Below, one piece after another: positions 56,562 to 64,000 of a DNA stretch of 64,000 nucleotides. The stretch is from an uncultured Peptococcaceae bacterium (GTDB lineage Bacteria > Bacillota > Peptococcia > Peptococcales > Peptococcaceae). Each line of letters opens with the position of its first letter. Position 1 is the stretch's first letter. The notes below the pieces were generated by a model that was not told where the DNA came from, searched no databases, and saw nothing but the letters and a program-made list of their open reading frames with translations. The stretch lies in contig CAUDRX010000001.1 in the NCBI GenBank assembly GCA_958451915.1, positions 1 to 64,000 on the forward strand, read 5' to 3'. The translations under genes were made by a program, and so were the position numbers.

Positions 56562-57847
56562 GTGCATATGAATTTGCTGATCTTATCACACCGCTCGTTG
56601 AGGCGGTAATGTTCTTTATGTTGTTCGAAGCCTTTCTATCGCGGCGGAAGAAGCTGAAAACCTGGCACTATATCGTGGGCATGATTGCGCTGGCTGGGAT
56701 GATCAGTATTTGTAATAGAGTGTTCAGTTATACCTTTTTGAATATTCTTGGCTTGGTCCTATCAGCTTTTCTTCTGTCTTTCCTGTATCGAGGGGAATTC
56801 GGGTTTCGCTTGATCGCCAGTGTTTCTGGTATCCTGATCAGTGGCGTTTTAGAGATCTTTGTGATGTATCTGATCACGGTCATATTTGACATATCTGTTA
56901 GCGAAGCGATTTATGATCAAGAATATCGCTTACTGGGGATCATAGGGTCAAAAATAAGTGGATTGGCCTGTTGTAATGCCATCCGGATAAAGAGTTCTGT
57001 GAAAAAGCTGTCTCAAAGCAACACCTATTGGCTTCTATTTTTCTTGCTGTTCTTGTCAAGCTTACTAACAATATCGTTGCTCTTTATTATGAGTTACGAG
57101 ATCAATGATGAACGTTATAATAGCATTGCGGTACTTTGTGCGATGGGGCTGCTTTTCAGCACTTTCTTTGCGCTCTATATCTATGAAAGGATCGTAAAAC
57201 AAAGCGAAGCGATACGTAGTCAGGAACAGTATGAACAGCATTTAAGATCCCAGCTCAAGCATCTGGACGACATCATTGCCGGACAAAATGAATTGCGCCG
57301 GTTCAAGCATGATCTTTCCAATCAGCTGGCGGTCGTTCGTGGTTACTTTGAGCGTCAGGACAATGAAGCCGGAGAGCGTTATCTGGATGAGTTGGATCAA
57401 CGCTTTTTAAAAGGGCATGCTGTCGTCAATACAGGAAATACGGCTTTGGATGCGATCATCAGCACCAAGCAGGCATTGGCTGAGAGCAAAGGCATTGTTT
57501 TTCAGATGACCATCCAGATCGCCGAGCATTTTCCGATCGAGCCCGTTGATGCCTGCATGATCTTTGGCAATGCGCTCGACAATGCCATCGAAGCCTGTGA
57601 ACGGCTGGACGGCGGAGAGAAGCATATCACCCTCACCCTCATCCAGCAGGACGAGACCCTCTTCTGCAAGATCGTCAACAGCGCCCCGCCCGGCCAGCAT
57701 CACGACCTTCAGACCAGCAAGCGTGACAAAGACGCGCATGGCCTGGGCCTGTTGAACATTAAGGACGCCCTGGCGCGCTATGACAGTGGCGCTGTGATAG
57801 AATGGGAAAACGGTATTTTCTCATTGTCTTTTCTGATCGATCTATAA
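56558..57847 (+). CDS. agrC: AgrC-type sensor histidine kinase
   Basis: A 429-residue HPK10-type kinase. About six to seven membrane segments fill residues 8-215 and should form the peptide-binding sensor. The dimerisation helix carries the phospho-accepting His in LRRFKHDLSNQLAVVRGYFE. The GHKL ATPase part has the N box CMIFGNALDNAIEACER and the G box HGLGLLNIKDAL. The first two thirds are more A+T-rich than the window, and the G+C rises towards the end. It should detect the cyclic peptide made from AgrD and phosphorylate AgrA. Confidence 0.92.
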   Translation: MSAYEFADLITPLVEAVMFFMLFEAFLSRRKKLKTWHYIVGMIALAGMISICNRVFSYTFLNILGLVLSAFLLSFLYRGEFGFRLIASVSGILISGVLEIFVMYLITVIFDISVSEAIYDQEYRLLGIIGSKISGLACCNAIRIKSSVKKLSQSNTYWLLFFLLFLSSLLTISLLFIMSYEINDERYNSIAVLCAMGLLFSTFFALYIYERIVKQSEAIRSQEQYEQHLRSQLKHLDDIIAGQNELRRFKHDLSNQLAVVRGYFERQDNEAGERYLDELDQRFLKGHAVVNTGNTALDAIISTKQALAESKGIVFQMTIQIAEHFPIEPVDACMIFGNALDNAIEACERLDGGEKHITLTLIQQDETLFCKIVNSAPPGQHHDLQTSKRDKDAHGLGLLNIKDALARYDSGAVIEWENGIFSLSFLIDL

Positions 57848-57932
57848 CAAACCAGACAGTGTACGGAACATCGTATTATCATTGCGATGATCTGTATGCT
57901 GTTTTTTTTTGTAAAAATTAAATAAAAGATTA

Positions 57933-57996
57933 TTCGTGTCTCTAACTCGGCTGTTCGTGCCACTTTTCCAGGATCGGCCCTTTTTTGTGCTATGAT
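57933..57996 (+). promoter_or_regulatory. LytTR-type promoter of agrBD
   Basis: Two direct repeats starting TTCGTG (57933-57938 and 57954-57959) are exactly 21 bases apart, the spacing of LytTR binding sites. A TATGAT -10 box lies at 57991-57996, 31 bases after the second repeat. The same arrangement recurs at 58866-58929. Confidence 0.8.
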
Positions 57997-58020
57997 CTTT
58001 GAAAAGAGGAGGTGAAGAAG

Positions 58021-58605
58021 ATGAAGAAAGTGATCGATCATTTTGAGCGACGCATGATCGCGGGCAATGTGATCTCACAGAATGAAACGGCCGTTGTCCG
58101 CTATGGCTTGGAAGTGTTCTTCATCTCGTTTCTTGAACTGGCCGCAATCTTTGTGCTTGCTGCTTTTGTTGGGAATCTAGCGAGCACTGTATGTTTTTTC
58201 TTAGCATTTATCCCACTCAGATTGGTTGCCGGTGGTTATCATGCATCAACACGCCTGAGATGTTTCATCCTCTCATTGGCTGTATACGGAGTGTTCACTG
58301 TGATGATGCAGATGATCCCGACATCATGGTATATAGGAGTGGTTTATAGCTGCCTGATCGTGACAGGTTATATCATATGGCGATTTTCACCGAGCATTCA
58401 TCATAACCGTCGATCTATCGATTATGACCGTCAGTTTTATCGTAGGATCAGTTTAAAGATCTGGTTTTTTGAATGCAGCATAATAGTCGCTTTGCAGGTA
58501 TTTTTGCCAATATCTGCTGTCGGGGTGGCAATGGCATTAGGCATGTTCTCTGAAGCATTGGCGCTCCTGGTGGTAGTTTGGGAGAAATATATATCACCGG
58601 TATGA
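58021..58605 (+). CDS. agrB: AgrB-type peptide-processing membrane protease
   Basis: A 194-residue accessory gene regulator B, the membrane cysteine endopeptidase that cuts the AgrD C-terminus and forms the thiolactone ring. Catalytic His74 and Cys81 are in GGYHASTRLRC, the hallmark spacing. Several membrane segments surround them. ATG 58021 follows GAGGAGG at eight bases; a GTG at 58012 lies in the site itself. It is followed after 23 bases by agrD. The gene is A+T-rich relative to its surroundings. Confidence 0.93.
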   Translation: MKKVIDHFERRMIAGNVISQNETAVVRYGLEVFFISFLELAAIFVLAAFVGNLASTVCFFLAFIPLRLVAGGYHASTRLRCFILSLAVYGVFTVMMQMIPTSWYIGVVYSCLIVTGYIIWRFSPSIHHNRRSIDYDRQFYRRISLKIWFFECSIIVALQVFLPISAVGVAMALGMFSEALALLVVVWEKYISPV

Positions 58606-58628
58606 AAAACAGAAGGGAGGAAAGAAAA

Positions 58629-58805
58629 ATGAAAAAATGGTATGAAGCGATCATGTCTCGATATTATATGGCATGGAAGTGGATAGCACTAATGTTTGCG
58701 GCTTTGGCAGTAAATACTGTATGTACCTTGCCATACTATGAACCGGAGCAGCCATCAGAGCTGGCTGGTCTCAAACGATTTGGATATTTCCATAAAAGGG
58801 GATAA
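58629..58805 (+). CDS. agrD: AgrD-like autoinducer peptide precursor
   Basis: A 58-residue precursor directly after agrB, with AGGGAGG eight bases before ATG 58629. An N-terminal amphipathic membrane helix (WYEAIMSRYYMAWKWIALMF) is followed by the core and an acidic tail. The core has Cys32-Thr-Leu-Pro-Tyr36, then YEPEQPSEL, which matches the tail pattern of clostridial AgrD such as HQPKVPDEL. The likely signal is a five-membered thiolactone ring of Cys32 to Tyr36 with a short exocyclic tail (from about Ala25-Asn29). The last 15 residues (LKRFGYFHKRG) are basic, which is unusual. The ring is inferred. Confidence 0.85.
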   Translation: MKKWYEAIMSRYYMAWKWIALMFAALAVNTVCTLPYYEPEQPSELAGLKRFGYFHKRG

Positions 58806-58865
58806 AAACAGGAAAAAAACTGCACCTGTTTATGGGAGGCAGCGTGATGAGGTCATGTTGAGAAA

Positions 58866-58929
58866 TTCGTGCCTCTAACTCGACTGTCCGTGCCACTTTC
58901 CGAAAAAAGTGGGATTTTGATGATATACT
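58866..58929 (+). promoter_or_regulatory. Second LytTR-type promoter, downstream of agrD
   Basis: The repeats begin TTCGTG (58866-58871) and TCCGTG (58887-58892), again 21 bases apart, and TATACT (58924-58929) again starts 31 bases after the second. Some 30 of the first 35 bases match the agrBD promoter, so it is a duplicate control region, expected to respond to phosphorylated AgrA. Confidence 0.78.
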
Positions 58930-59198
58930 GTACGAAAACCGGGAAAACTATTGAAGATCAATTAAAGGCAGTGGCGACGACCATCTTGCTCACAATGGCG
59001 GTGCCGCGCTCAGCATATGACTTGTTGAGTGCGTTCTGCATACCGTATTGTTGCGATATGATCCAGAAGGGAGGTGGACGCTAAAGTTCATCCAGCCTGT
59101 TGCCCGTCGCAGTTGTGATCACCGAAGTTTTTTTGAACTCGTACCTGCAAGTTGAGTGTACAAAGCAGATACACTATAAATCGTCTGCAAATCTAAAC
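58930..59198 (+). other. Unassigned transcribed region behind the second LytTR promoter
   Basis: About 270 bases hold no protein that I can support. A 54-codon frame starting at ATG 58920 overlaps the -10 box and has no ribosome site. Its translation includes FCIPYCCDM but no AgrD pattern. A free GGGAGG at 59070 has no close start codon. The region may be a regulatory RNA or a long 5' leader for the C39-like peptidase gene. A separate promoter (59152) lies near its end. Confidence 0.35.
59152..59180 (+). promoter_or_regulatory. Promoter of the C39-like peptidase gene
   Basis: TTGAGT, 17 bases, TATAAA. The start of transcription would be only about 12 bases before the ATG, leaving no room for a normal ribosome site. 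Confidence 0.55.
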
Positions 59199-60146
59199 AT
59201 GAAAAGACGATTAACATTATTAACATTGGTGCTTTTTTCTGTCAGCACATTGATGTCCATGCCGGGACTCGCGGCGGAATATGATGGGTACGTAGATGCC
59301 GCCGGTAATCAGATCACTCCAGAGATCGAACCGCTTACAGATGAAGAGATCCAGAGAAATGCTGACTATGACAATATGGTTGAGACGGTTCGCACTGCTT
59401 ACGAAGCATATCTCGATGGAGAGATCACCATCGATCAGTTGCAACAGATTGAAGATGCAAGTTATTTCTCAGTTTACCCAGAGGAAAAAGATAATCCGCT
59501 GGCTTCCATGAAGACAAACCCAGAGCGCAAAGAAATGGTTGAAGCGATGAAAGCCGATCGACAGGATTCGTCTCAAAAGGTCAGCTTTGAGATCCAGCCG
59601 TTCAATCTTGGGGATGGGACCGCGAAATATCTGCCAATGCCTTATGAAATGCAGGCAAACACTTGGTATTGTGGACCAGCGACGGCGGTCAATATCGTAA
59701 ATGGTTACAATGGATACAGCCGCATGACCCAAAGTCAGGCAGCCAGTCTCTTAGGGACGACTTCTTCCAGTGGGACAAATTTCAGCAGTAACTGGTACAA
59801 TGTATTGAATACATCTACCATGGGGAAAACTTACACACGTGCCCAGGGGTATTCTGATTGGGCTGGCGATCTGGCGAACAAATGCATTGGCACGATCTGG
59901 AATGGGCGCGGGGTTGCGCTGAATGTCGTTATGACGCCGTATACCACTTACTTGCCAGGATACAGTGCTGCGTCTGGTAATGTATACCACTACGTTGCCG
60001 CATATGGCTTTGAAAGCTATGATCCTTCACGAAGAAAGATCTGTTATATCGACCCATATGCTGAGTATTTGGGCATTTCTGGTGCTCAGAAAGTAACCTT
60101 CCAGCAAATGGCTTTAGCAACACAGACGCACGGGATCATCTATTGA
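59199..60146 (+). CDS. Secreted C39-like cysteine peptidase
   Basis: A 315-residue exported protein. A signal peptide ends near LAA (about 26). A pro-like acidic helical region (about 30-130) follows, and then a Peptidase_C39_2-type domain: Gln152 and Cys158 in QANTWYCGPATAVNIV, His264 in VYHYVAAYGF and Asp285 in CYIDPYAEY. All catalytic positions are present. The start ATG 59199 lacks a Shine-Dalgarno and follows a promoter closely, so it may be leaderless or start elsewhere. It lies behind the second LytTR promoter, which suggests it is a quorum-controlled secreted enzyme. The substrate is unknown. Confidence 0.83.
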   Translation: MKRRLTLLTLVLFSVSTLMSMPGLAAEYDGYVDAAGNQITPEIEPLTDEEIQRNADYDNMVETVRTAYEAYLDGEITIDQLQQIEDASYFSVYPEEKDNPLASMKTNPERKEMVEAMKADRQDSSQKVSFEIQPFNLGDGTAKYLPMPYEMQANTWYCGPATAVNIVNGYNGYSRMTQSQAASLLGTTSSSGTNFSSNWYNVLNTSTMGKTYTRAQGYSDWAGDLANKCIGTIWNGRGVALNVVMTPYTTYLPGYSAASGNVYHYVAAYGFESYDPSRRKICYIDPYAEYLGISGAQKVTFQQMALATQTHGIIY

Positions 60147-60177
60147 TCTGAGTTGTCAATGACACGATAAATTAAGC

Positions 60178-60210
60178 AGAAAACACAGCACCGCTCATGC
60201 TGTGTTTTCT
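60178..60210 (+). terminator. Hairpin after the C39-like peptidase gene
   Basis: AGAAAACACAGCA pairs perfectly with TGCTGTGTTTTCT around CCGCTCA. The T-rich 3' arm is inside the stem, so termination may be incomplete and allow readthrough into 60234. Confidence 0.65.
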
Positions 60211-60233
60211 GCGTTCGTAAAGGAGGCGTGGTT

Positions 60234-61838
60234 ATGAAAACAACGTTACGACATTTGGGTCTGTCCGGTGGGCTGGCGATTTTGGTGATGCTGGCTTCAC
60301 CGTGCATGGCAGATGCAGCCGTGCTGAATCTCAACGGACAGGATATCGATGCAGAGGCATCCGGAGACATGGTGATCCGGGATGGTGTGACCATGGTATC
60401 CGAGGATATTTTGCGAGATGAAATGTATCTGACATTGGAAAAGGACAAAAAAAGTTTCAAACTTGAGAATGTGTACAAAGATTTCGTTCTTGAAGGAGCA
60501 GTCGATTCCGATACATTGTCTCTGAATGGCGAAGAAAAGAAGATGTCGGTAGCGGCACAATCTGTAGATGGAAAACTGTTTGTGCCGTTGCGTCCGGTCA
60601 TTGAATTGTTCGGTGATATTGGCTGGGTGGGTGCTGATCAGACGGTATATGCGCGCTACGATTATAATGATCAGGTGGAGATCCCACTTGTGCAAGCCTC
60701 TGATACCCCGATCACGTATGAAGTGCCGCTGAATTCCAGTGTTGCAGCGGAGAACGGTGAGACGCCGATCCGTGTGACAGATGATGGAACGCTCATTGAA
60801 AAACGCGATGCGAATAACAATCTCATTGCTGTGCAGATCGGGGACAAACCATTGATCCAGCCGCAAAATGAAGGCAACATCCTGCGTTGGGGCAGCTATG
60901 AAGTGGAAGACGATTATCTGTATTGGATGGAGCAACCAGATCCTTCTCAGGAGATCACCGACGATCAACAATGGTATCTCTACATCCAAGAACGCAAAGA
61001 TGGTGCAAAGCCAGAATGCATCGATCATGGTTCTTACAATGAAGTACTGAGTGTATCGCCGACCGGCGGGATGCTCAACAATTGCGATTTTAAAAATGGA
61101 AACATCATCTGGCTGCGTGGCGACAAAAGTAGTGGAAAATTTGAAGCGCGTCTTTATCAGCGTGATACCGGAGAAATAACAACGCTGGACAGCCTGCCGT
61201 TTGATGGGCGTGTCTTTACGCAAGTGACCATGGAAGTGTCCCTTGGTGAACACGATGCCTTTTGGACGCGTGCATATTTCATGGAATCCATGCGCGAATA
61301 CGGCACCATGAAGCGCATGCACCTGGAAACCGGAGAGATCGAAGAATTTTCACAAGGCTATAATCTGCTCAATCCATTTGTGATCGGAGACTATTTGGTC
61401 ATCCGAGTGAAGCCGGAAGGGAACAATTTCGTGCCGGATCCAGATAAATTGGGCACCTATATCAGTGGCGAACTTTGGGTCTATGATCTTAAAAAAGATG
61501 AATGGTCGTTCAAAGTAGACAATGATCTGGCCATGATCGGTGAAAAAAATGTCATCAGTACGCCAGTGATATTGGATGATACACATATCACCGTTCGAAC
61601 TGACAGCTCCTATGGATACAGCATGCCGATCATTGACCTGGCAAACGGCACGATGCATGCCACAGCCAATGAAAACAACGAACCGCTCATGTTCCTGCCA
61701 TATGGTCTCGTGGATGAAACAACGACCGTTGGCGATATGCAGTCGATGGGCAAAGATGGTTCCTGTATGGCAACGTTCCAAACCAGGATCGATGGTACGA
61801 TCACGCCAAGCTATGCGCCAGTGTATTTTGAATGGTAG
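60234..61838 (+). CDS. Exported CAO_N-type protein with propeller-like body
   Basis: A 534-residue secreted protein with signal peptide to about ADA (residue 29). Residues about 30-140 resemble a copper-amine-oxidase-N module (LNLNGQDIDAEAS, DGVTMVSEDIL, DGKLFVPLRPVIELFGDIGW). The rest is built of repeated beta strands (DDYLYWMEQ, NIIWLRGDKSSGKFEARLY, LWVYDLKKDEWSF), as in a beta-propeller. There is no enzyme signature. ATG 60234 follows AGGAGG. It is behind the C39-like peptidase on the same strand and could be part of the same quorum output. The function is unknown. Confidence 0.75.
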   Translation: MKTTLRHLGLSGGLAILVMLASPCMADAAVLNLNGQDIDAEASGDMVIRDGVTMVSEDILRDEMYLTLEKDKKSFKLENVYKDFVLEGAVDSDTLSLNGEEKKMSVAAQSVDGKLFVPLRPVIELFGDIGWVGADQTVYARYDYNDQVEIPLVQASDTPITYEVPLNSSVAAENGETPIRVTDDGTLIEKRDANNNLIAVQIGDKPLIQPQNEGNILRWGSYEVEDDYLYWMEQPDPSQEITDDQQWYLYIQERKDGAKPECIDHGSYNEVLSVSPTGGMLNNCDFKNGNIIWLRGDKSSGKFEARLYQRDTGEITTLDSLPFDGRVFTQVTMEVSLGEHDAFWTRAYFMESMREYGTMKRMHLETGEIEEFSQGYNLLNPFVIGDYLVIRVKPEGNNFVPDPDKLGTYISGELWVYDLKKDEWSFKVDNDLAMIGEKNVISTPVILDDTHITVRTDSSYGYSMPIIDLANGTMHATANENNEPLMFLPYGLVDETTTVGDMQSMGKDGSCMATFQTRIDGTITPSYAPVYFEW

Positions 61839-61863
61839 GGTTACGACTGAGACAACACGCCCA

Positions 61864-61891
61864 AGCGCGGCATTTCTGCCGCGCTTTTTCT
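61864..61891 (+). terminator. First terminator after the propeller-like gene
   Basis: AGCGCGGCA and TGCCGCGCT pair around TTTC, then TTTTCT. Confidence 0.85.
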
Positions 61892-61922
61892 CATTCGCCG
61901 CAAACCTTCACGATGTCTTTAC

Positions 61923-61948
61923 AAACCGCCTTGCTTGGGCGGTTTTTC
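61923..61948 (+). terminator. Second terminator after the propeller-like gene
   Basis: AAACCGCC and GGGCGGTTT pair around TTGCTT, then TTTCT and a further T run. Confidence 0.7.
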
Positions 61949-62009
61949 TATTTTTTTTCGGGTGTGCGTGTTACAATAGGGACAATGTCATTTTGAAAGG
62001 AAGGATCGT

Positions 62010-63866
62010 ATGAAAGTACGACTGCCATATAAACGCTGCGGGCTGGGGGTGAATGTGCTCCTGGCGCTGGCGCTGGCGTGCGTGGTGACGCTGGCGGTGG
62101 TGATCCTGCAGCCGAACGACGTGCGCGACACGCTGGCGGTGTTCACGGCGCGGCCGATCGCGGCGGTGTGGAACGTGGTGCCGGTGTTCCTCTTGATCCT
62201 GGCAGGGATGTTCCTCTTTAACAACGTTTTCCTGTCCACGGCGCTGGTGGGGGCGGTGTGCCTGGTCTTTTCGCTGATCAACCGGCTGAAGATCGAGATC
62301 CGCGATGAGCCTTTGCAGTTCACGGACATCGCCCTCTGGCGCGAAGGCAGGGAAGCGGCGAAGAGCTACCACATCGACTGGCCTGTGGCGCTGGTCGCGG
62401 GCGTGGTGCTGGTGGTCGTGGTCTTCCTTGTGCTGGCGGCGTGCCTGGGCATGAAAAAACAGCGCTGGTTTGTGCGCGCAGGCGGCGTGGTGCTGCCTGT
62501 GGTGGTGCTGGCGCTCCTGGTGAACACGGCGATCGCCGACCGCCATGTCTACGACAACATCGAGATCTCCAACAACGCCTACATGCCGACGATCTATAAC
62601 GAGCGCGGCTACATCTACAGTTTCTTCCACTATATCACGACCTACAAGGTCGAAGAGCCGGCCGGCTACGACAAGGCTGAAGCGGCGGCCTGGGACGAGG
62701 CGCAGCCGGTAGCGGGCGAGGCAGCGCCGGTGAACGTGGTCTTCATCCAGAACGAGGCCTTTTCGGACATCAGCGACTGGGAGGGCTTCGCCTTTGCGGA
62801 AGGGGATGACCCGCTGGCGAATTTCCACGCTCTGGCTGAAGAACCCCATGCCCTGAGCGGGCACATCGTTGTGCCGCAGTTTGCCGGCGGTACGGCCAAC
62901 ACCGAGTTCGACGTGCTCACAGGGATGCAGACGATCCATGCGGCGTCCTCGGCTTTCCGTACAGTACACCACGATGTGGGTTCGATCTTCCGTGTCTTTA
63001 ACGCCGACGACTACGCGACCTCGATGTTCCACCCGGGCGAGGCCTGGTTCTACAACCGCGAGAACGTCTATCGCTGGTTCGGTTCGGAAGAGAACCTCTT
63101 CAAGGAGGACCTGCCGGGCCTGGCGGAAGCGGGCGGCTGGGTCCTCGACGATGCTCTGGCAGACCGCATCATCGAGGCGATCGACACGGAGACGGCGGAC
63201 GGCGGGCTGCTCTTCAATGAGAGCGTGACCATCCAGAACCACATGTCCTACACCGCTGATAAATATGGTGTTGGTGTGACTTTTGAAGACGTGCCGCTCT
63301 CGGTGGAGATGAGCGAAGCCGACCAGGAGATGCTCGACGTTTATATGAAAGGTGTGCGTGATGCCGATGCCATGATCGCGAAGCTCACAGACACCTACCG
63401 CACGAGCGACACGCCGGTGGTCTTTGTCTTCTATGGTGACCATCTGCCATACCTGGGGGACAATCAGAGCGTCTATAAGGCCCTGGGCAAGGACTTCATC
63501 GCCACGGGCACAACGACCGCCGAGAGCCTGGAAGCCTTTGAGACGCCGTATCTCATCTGGGCCAACGACGCTGCAGCAGCGGCCATCGACTGGGACACTG
63601 CAGAGATGCAGCTCCCAGAGACCATGAGCGCCTGCTATCTCGGCGCCAGCGTCCTCGAGCTTGTGGGGCGCGACGGCGAAGAAGCGTGGTTCAATTATCT
63701 CTGCCAGCTGCGCGATCAGTACCCGGTCATGACTGCCGACGCCGTCATGACCGCCGATGGCCAGCTCAGTGCCATCGAGAGCCTGAGCGCCGAGGCGAAG
63801 GCGCCGCTTGAAAAATACTGGCAATGGGCCTATTACCGTCTTGAAGATGACCGCCCGTCCGACTGA
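62010..63866 (+). CDS. LTA-synthase-like sulfatase-family membrane enzyme
   Basis: A 618-residue protein. Four to five N-terminal membrane segments (about 12-180) precede an extracellular alkaline-phosphatase/sulfatase domain: VVFIQNEAFSDISDWEGF (metal Glu/Asp), the nucleophile Thr in FAGGTANTEFDVLTG, SMFHPGEAWFYNRENVY, and the metal-binding FVFYGDHLPYLG. Relatives polymerise glycerol phosphate for lipoteichoic acid or transfer phosphoglycerol to other glycans; which applies here is not clear. GGAAGG precedes ATG 62010. Codons are G+C-rich. Single gene with terminators on both sides. Confidence 0.88.
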   Translation: MKVRLPYKRCGLGVNVLLALALACVVTLAVVILQPNDVRDTLAVFTARPIAAVWNVVPVFLLILAGMFLFNNVFLSTALVGAVCLVFSLINRLKIEIRDEPLQFTDIALWREGREAAKSYHIDWPVALVAGVVLVVVVFLVLAACLGMKKQRWFVRAGGVVLPVVVLALLVNTAIADRHVYDNIEISNNAYMPTIYNERGYIYSFFHYITTYKVEEPAGYDKAEAAAWDEAQPVAGEAAPVNVVFIQNEAFSDISDWEGFAFAEGDDPLANFHALAEEPHALSGHIVVPQFAGGTANTEFDVLTGMQTIHAASSAFRTVHHDVGSIFRVFNADDYATSMFHPGEAWFYNRENVYRWFGSEENLFKEDLPGLAEAGGWVLDDALADRIIEAIDTETADGGLLFNESVTIQNHMSYTADKYGVGVTFEDVPLSVEMSEADQEMLDVYMKGVRDADAMIAKLTDTYRTSDTPVVFVFYGDHLPYLGDNQSVYKALGKDFIATGTTTAESLEAFETPYLIWANDAAAAAIDWDTAEMQLPETMSACYLGASVLELVGRDGEEAWFNYLCQLRDQYPVMTADAVMTADGQLSAIESLSAEAKAPLEKYWQWAYYRLEDDRPSD

Positions 63867-63883
63867 TACACGTTTGAAACGAC

Positions 63884-63913
63884 AAACGCACCGCGTCCTG
63901 CGGTGCGTTTTTT
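63884..63913 (+). terminator. Terminator of the LTA-synthase-like gene
   Basis: AAACGCACCGC and GCGGTGCGTTT pair perfectly around GTCCT, then TTTT. The remaining bases to 64000 show no gene. Confidence 0.88.
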
Positions 63914-64000
63914 GGTGCGGTGGATCCGGGCATTATCAGGGGCTGTGACATGCCAGATGGACGCTGGCATGGAAGATTGGCCTTGTGAAATGTTCCTTAC

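Noticed and set aside
58847..58861. Five-codon frame with a GGGAGG site after agrD
   Set aside because: It ends before the second LytTR promoter and is too short to judge; probably chance.
58920..59084. 54-codon frame behind the second LytTR promoter as a second AgrD
   Set aside because: Its ATG overlaps the -10 box, it lacks a ribosome site, and it has neither the amphipathic leader nor the proline-acidic tail of AgrD.
61971..63824. A 617-codon open frame on the minus strand opposite the LTA-synthase-like gene
   Set aside because: It mirrors a gene with clear motifs, is rich in Arg, His and Val as expected from a complementary G+C-rich frame, and has no family likeness.
1..64000. CRISPR arrays, tRNA or rRNA genes, intact insertion sequences
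   Set aside because: I looked for regularly spaced repeats, CCA-ended cloverleaf patterns, rRNA signatures and transposase motifs and saw none; a dedicated search would be needed to exclude diverged cases.

Overview
The window looks like chromosome from an anaerobic, Gram-positive-type member of the Bacillota, most likely Clostridia, of moderately high G+C. The support is: surface proteins anchored by S-layer homology (SLH) and copper-amine-oxidase-N (CAO_N) domains; a SCIFF-type radical SAM maturase; an agr peptide quorum-sensing locus; a serine T-box leader; rubrerythrin, ferritin and a desulfoferrodoxin-like protein; 2-hydroxyacyl-CoA dehydratase-type proteins; and an LTA-synthase-like sulfatase. 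No rRNA, tRNA, intact insertion sequence or CRISPR array was seen. Genus cannot be fixed from the sequence alone.

Layout. 1-2.4 kb: end of an SLC13-type permease, decayed MFS and methyltransferase remnants, and an alpha/beta hydrolase whose leader carries a seven-codon reading frame and hairpins. 2.4-9.2 kb: two arylsulfate sulfotransferases (one exported, one without a signal peptide) around azlCD and a divergent LysR regulator. 9.2-13.4 kb: a HAD phosphatase, thiM, a Y-family polymerase with its small partner, and a deletion-fused fetA/fetB remnant. 13.4-26.9 kb: a papain-like SLH protease, a 2-hydroxyacyl-CoA dehydratase/activase pair, a zinc macrodomain hydrolase, an OhrR-like regulator, an M20 amidohydrolase, and an oxidative-stress/iron group (rubrerythrin, ferritin, Spx/ArsC-like protein, HTH-desulfoferrodoxin fusion).

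27-36.6 kb is more accessory in character: an eroded mobile-element fragment (DnaJ-like, DUF3846-like, DUF2800), a TetR gene with its palindrome, a 1198-residue GLUG/SLH surface protein, FMN/flavodoxin-type redox genes, and a gene-poor stretch holding a strong small-RNA candidate with consensus promoter and terminator. 36.6-49.2 kb: regulators, a flavodoxin, CAO_N proteins, a zinc-ribbon membrane protein, NADP isocitrate dehydrogenase, a VanY-type carboxypeptidase and SppA.

49.3-55.7 kb is a probable operon behind a serine T-box (specifier UCC): a SerA-like protein that has lost the dehydrogenase motifs but keeps an ACT domain, then serS, a SCIFF-type maturase without an adjacent precursor gene, pheA and murB. 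55.7-61.9 kb is a complete agr-type system (agrA-agrC, then agrB-agrD). Two LytTR-type promoters of identical geometry are present: one in front of agrBD, the other just after agrD, upstream of an unassigned transcript and a secreted C39-like peptidase. The window closes with an LTA-synthase-like gene.

The points most worth following are the agr locus with its second promoter, the T-box-controlled pseudo-SerA, the small-RNA candidate at 35.7 kb, the HTH-desulfoferrodoxin fusion, the leader ORF of the hydrolase, and operator-like palindromes shared between distant promoters.
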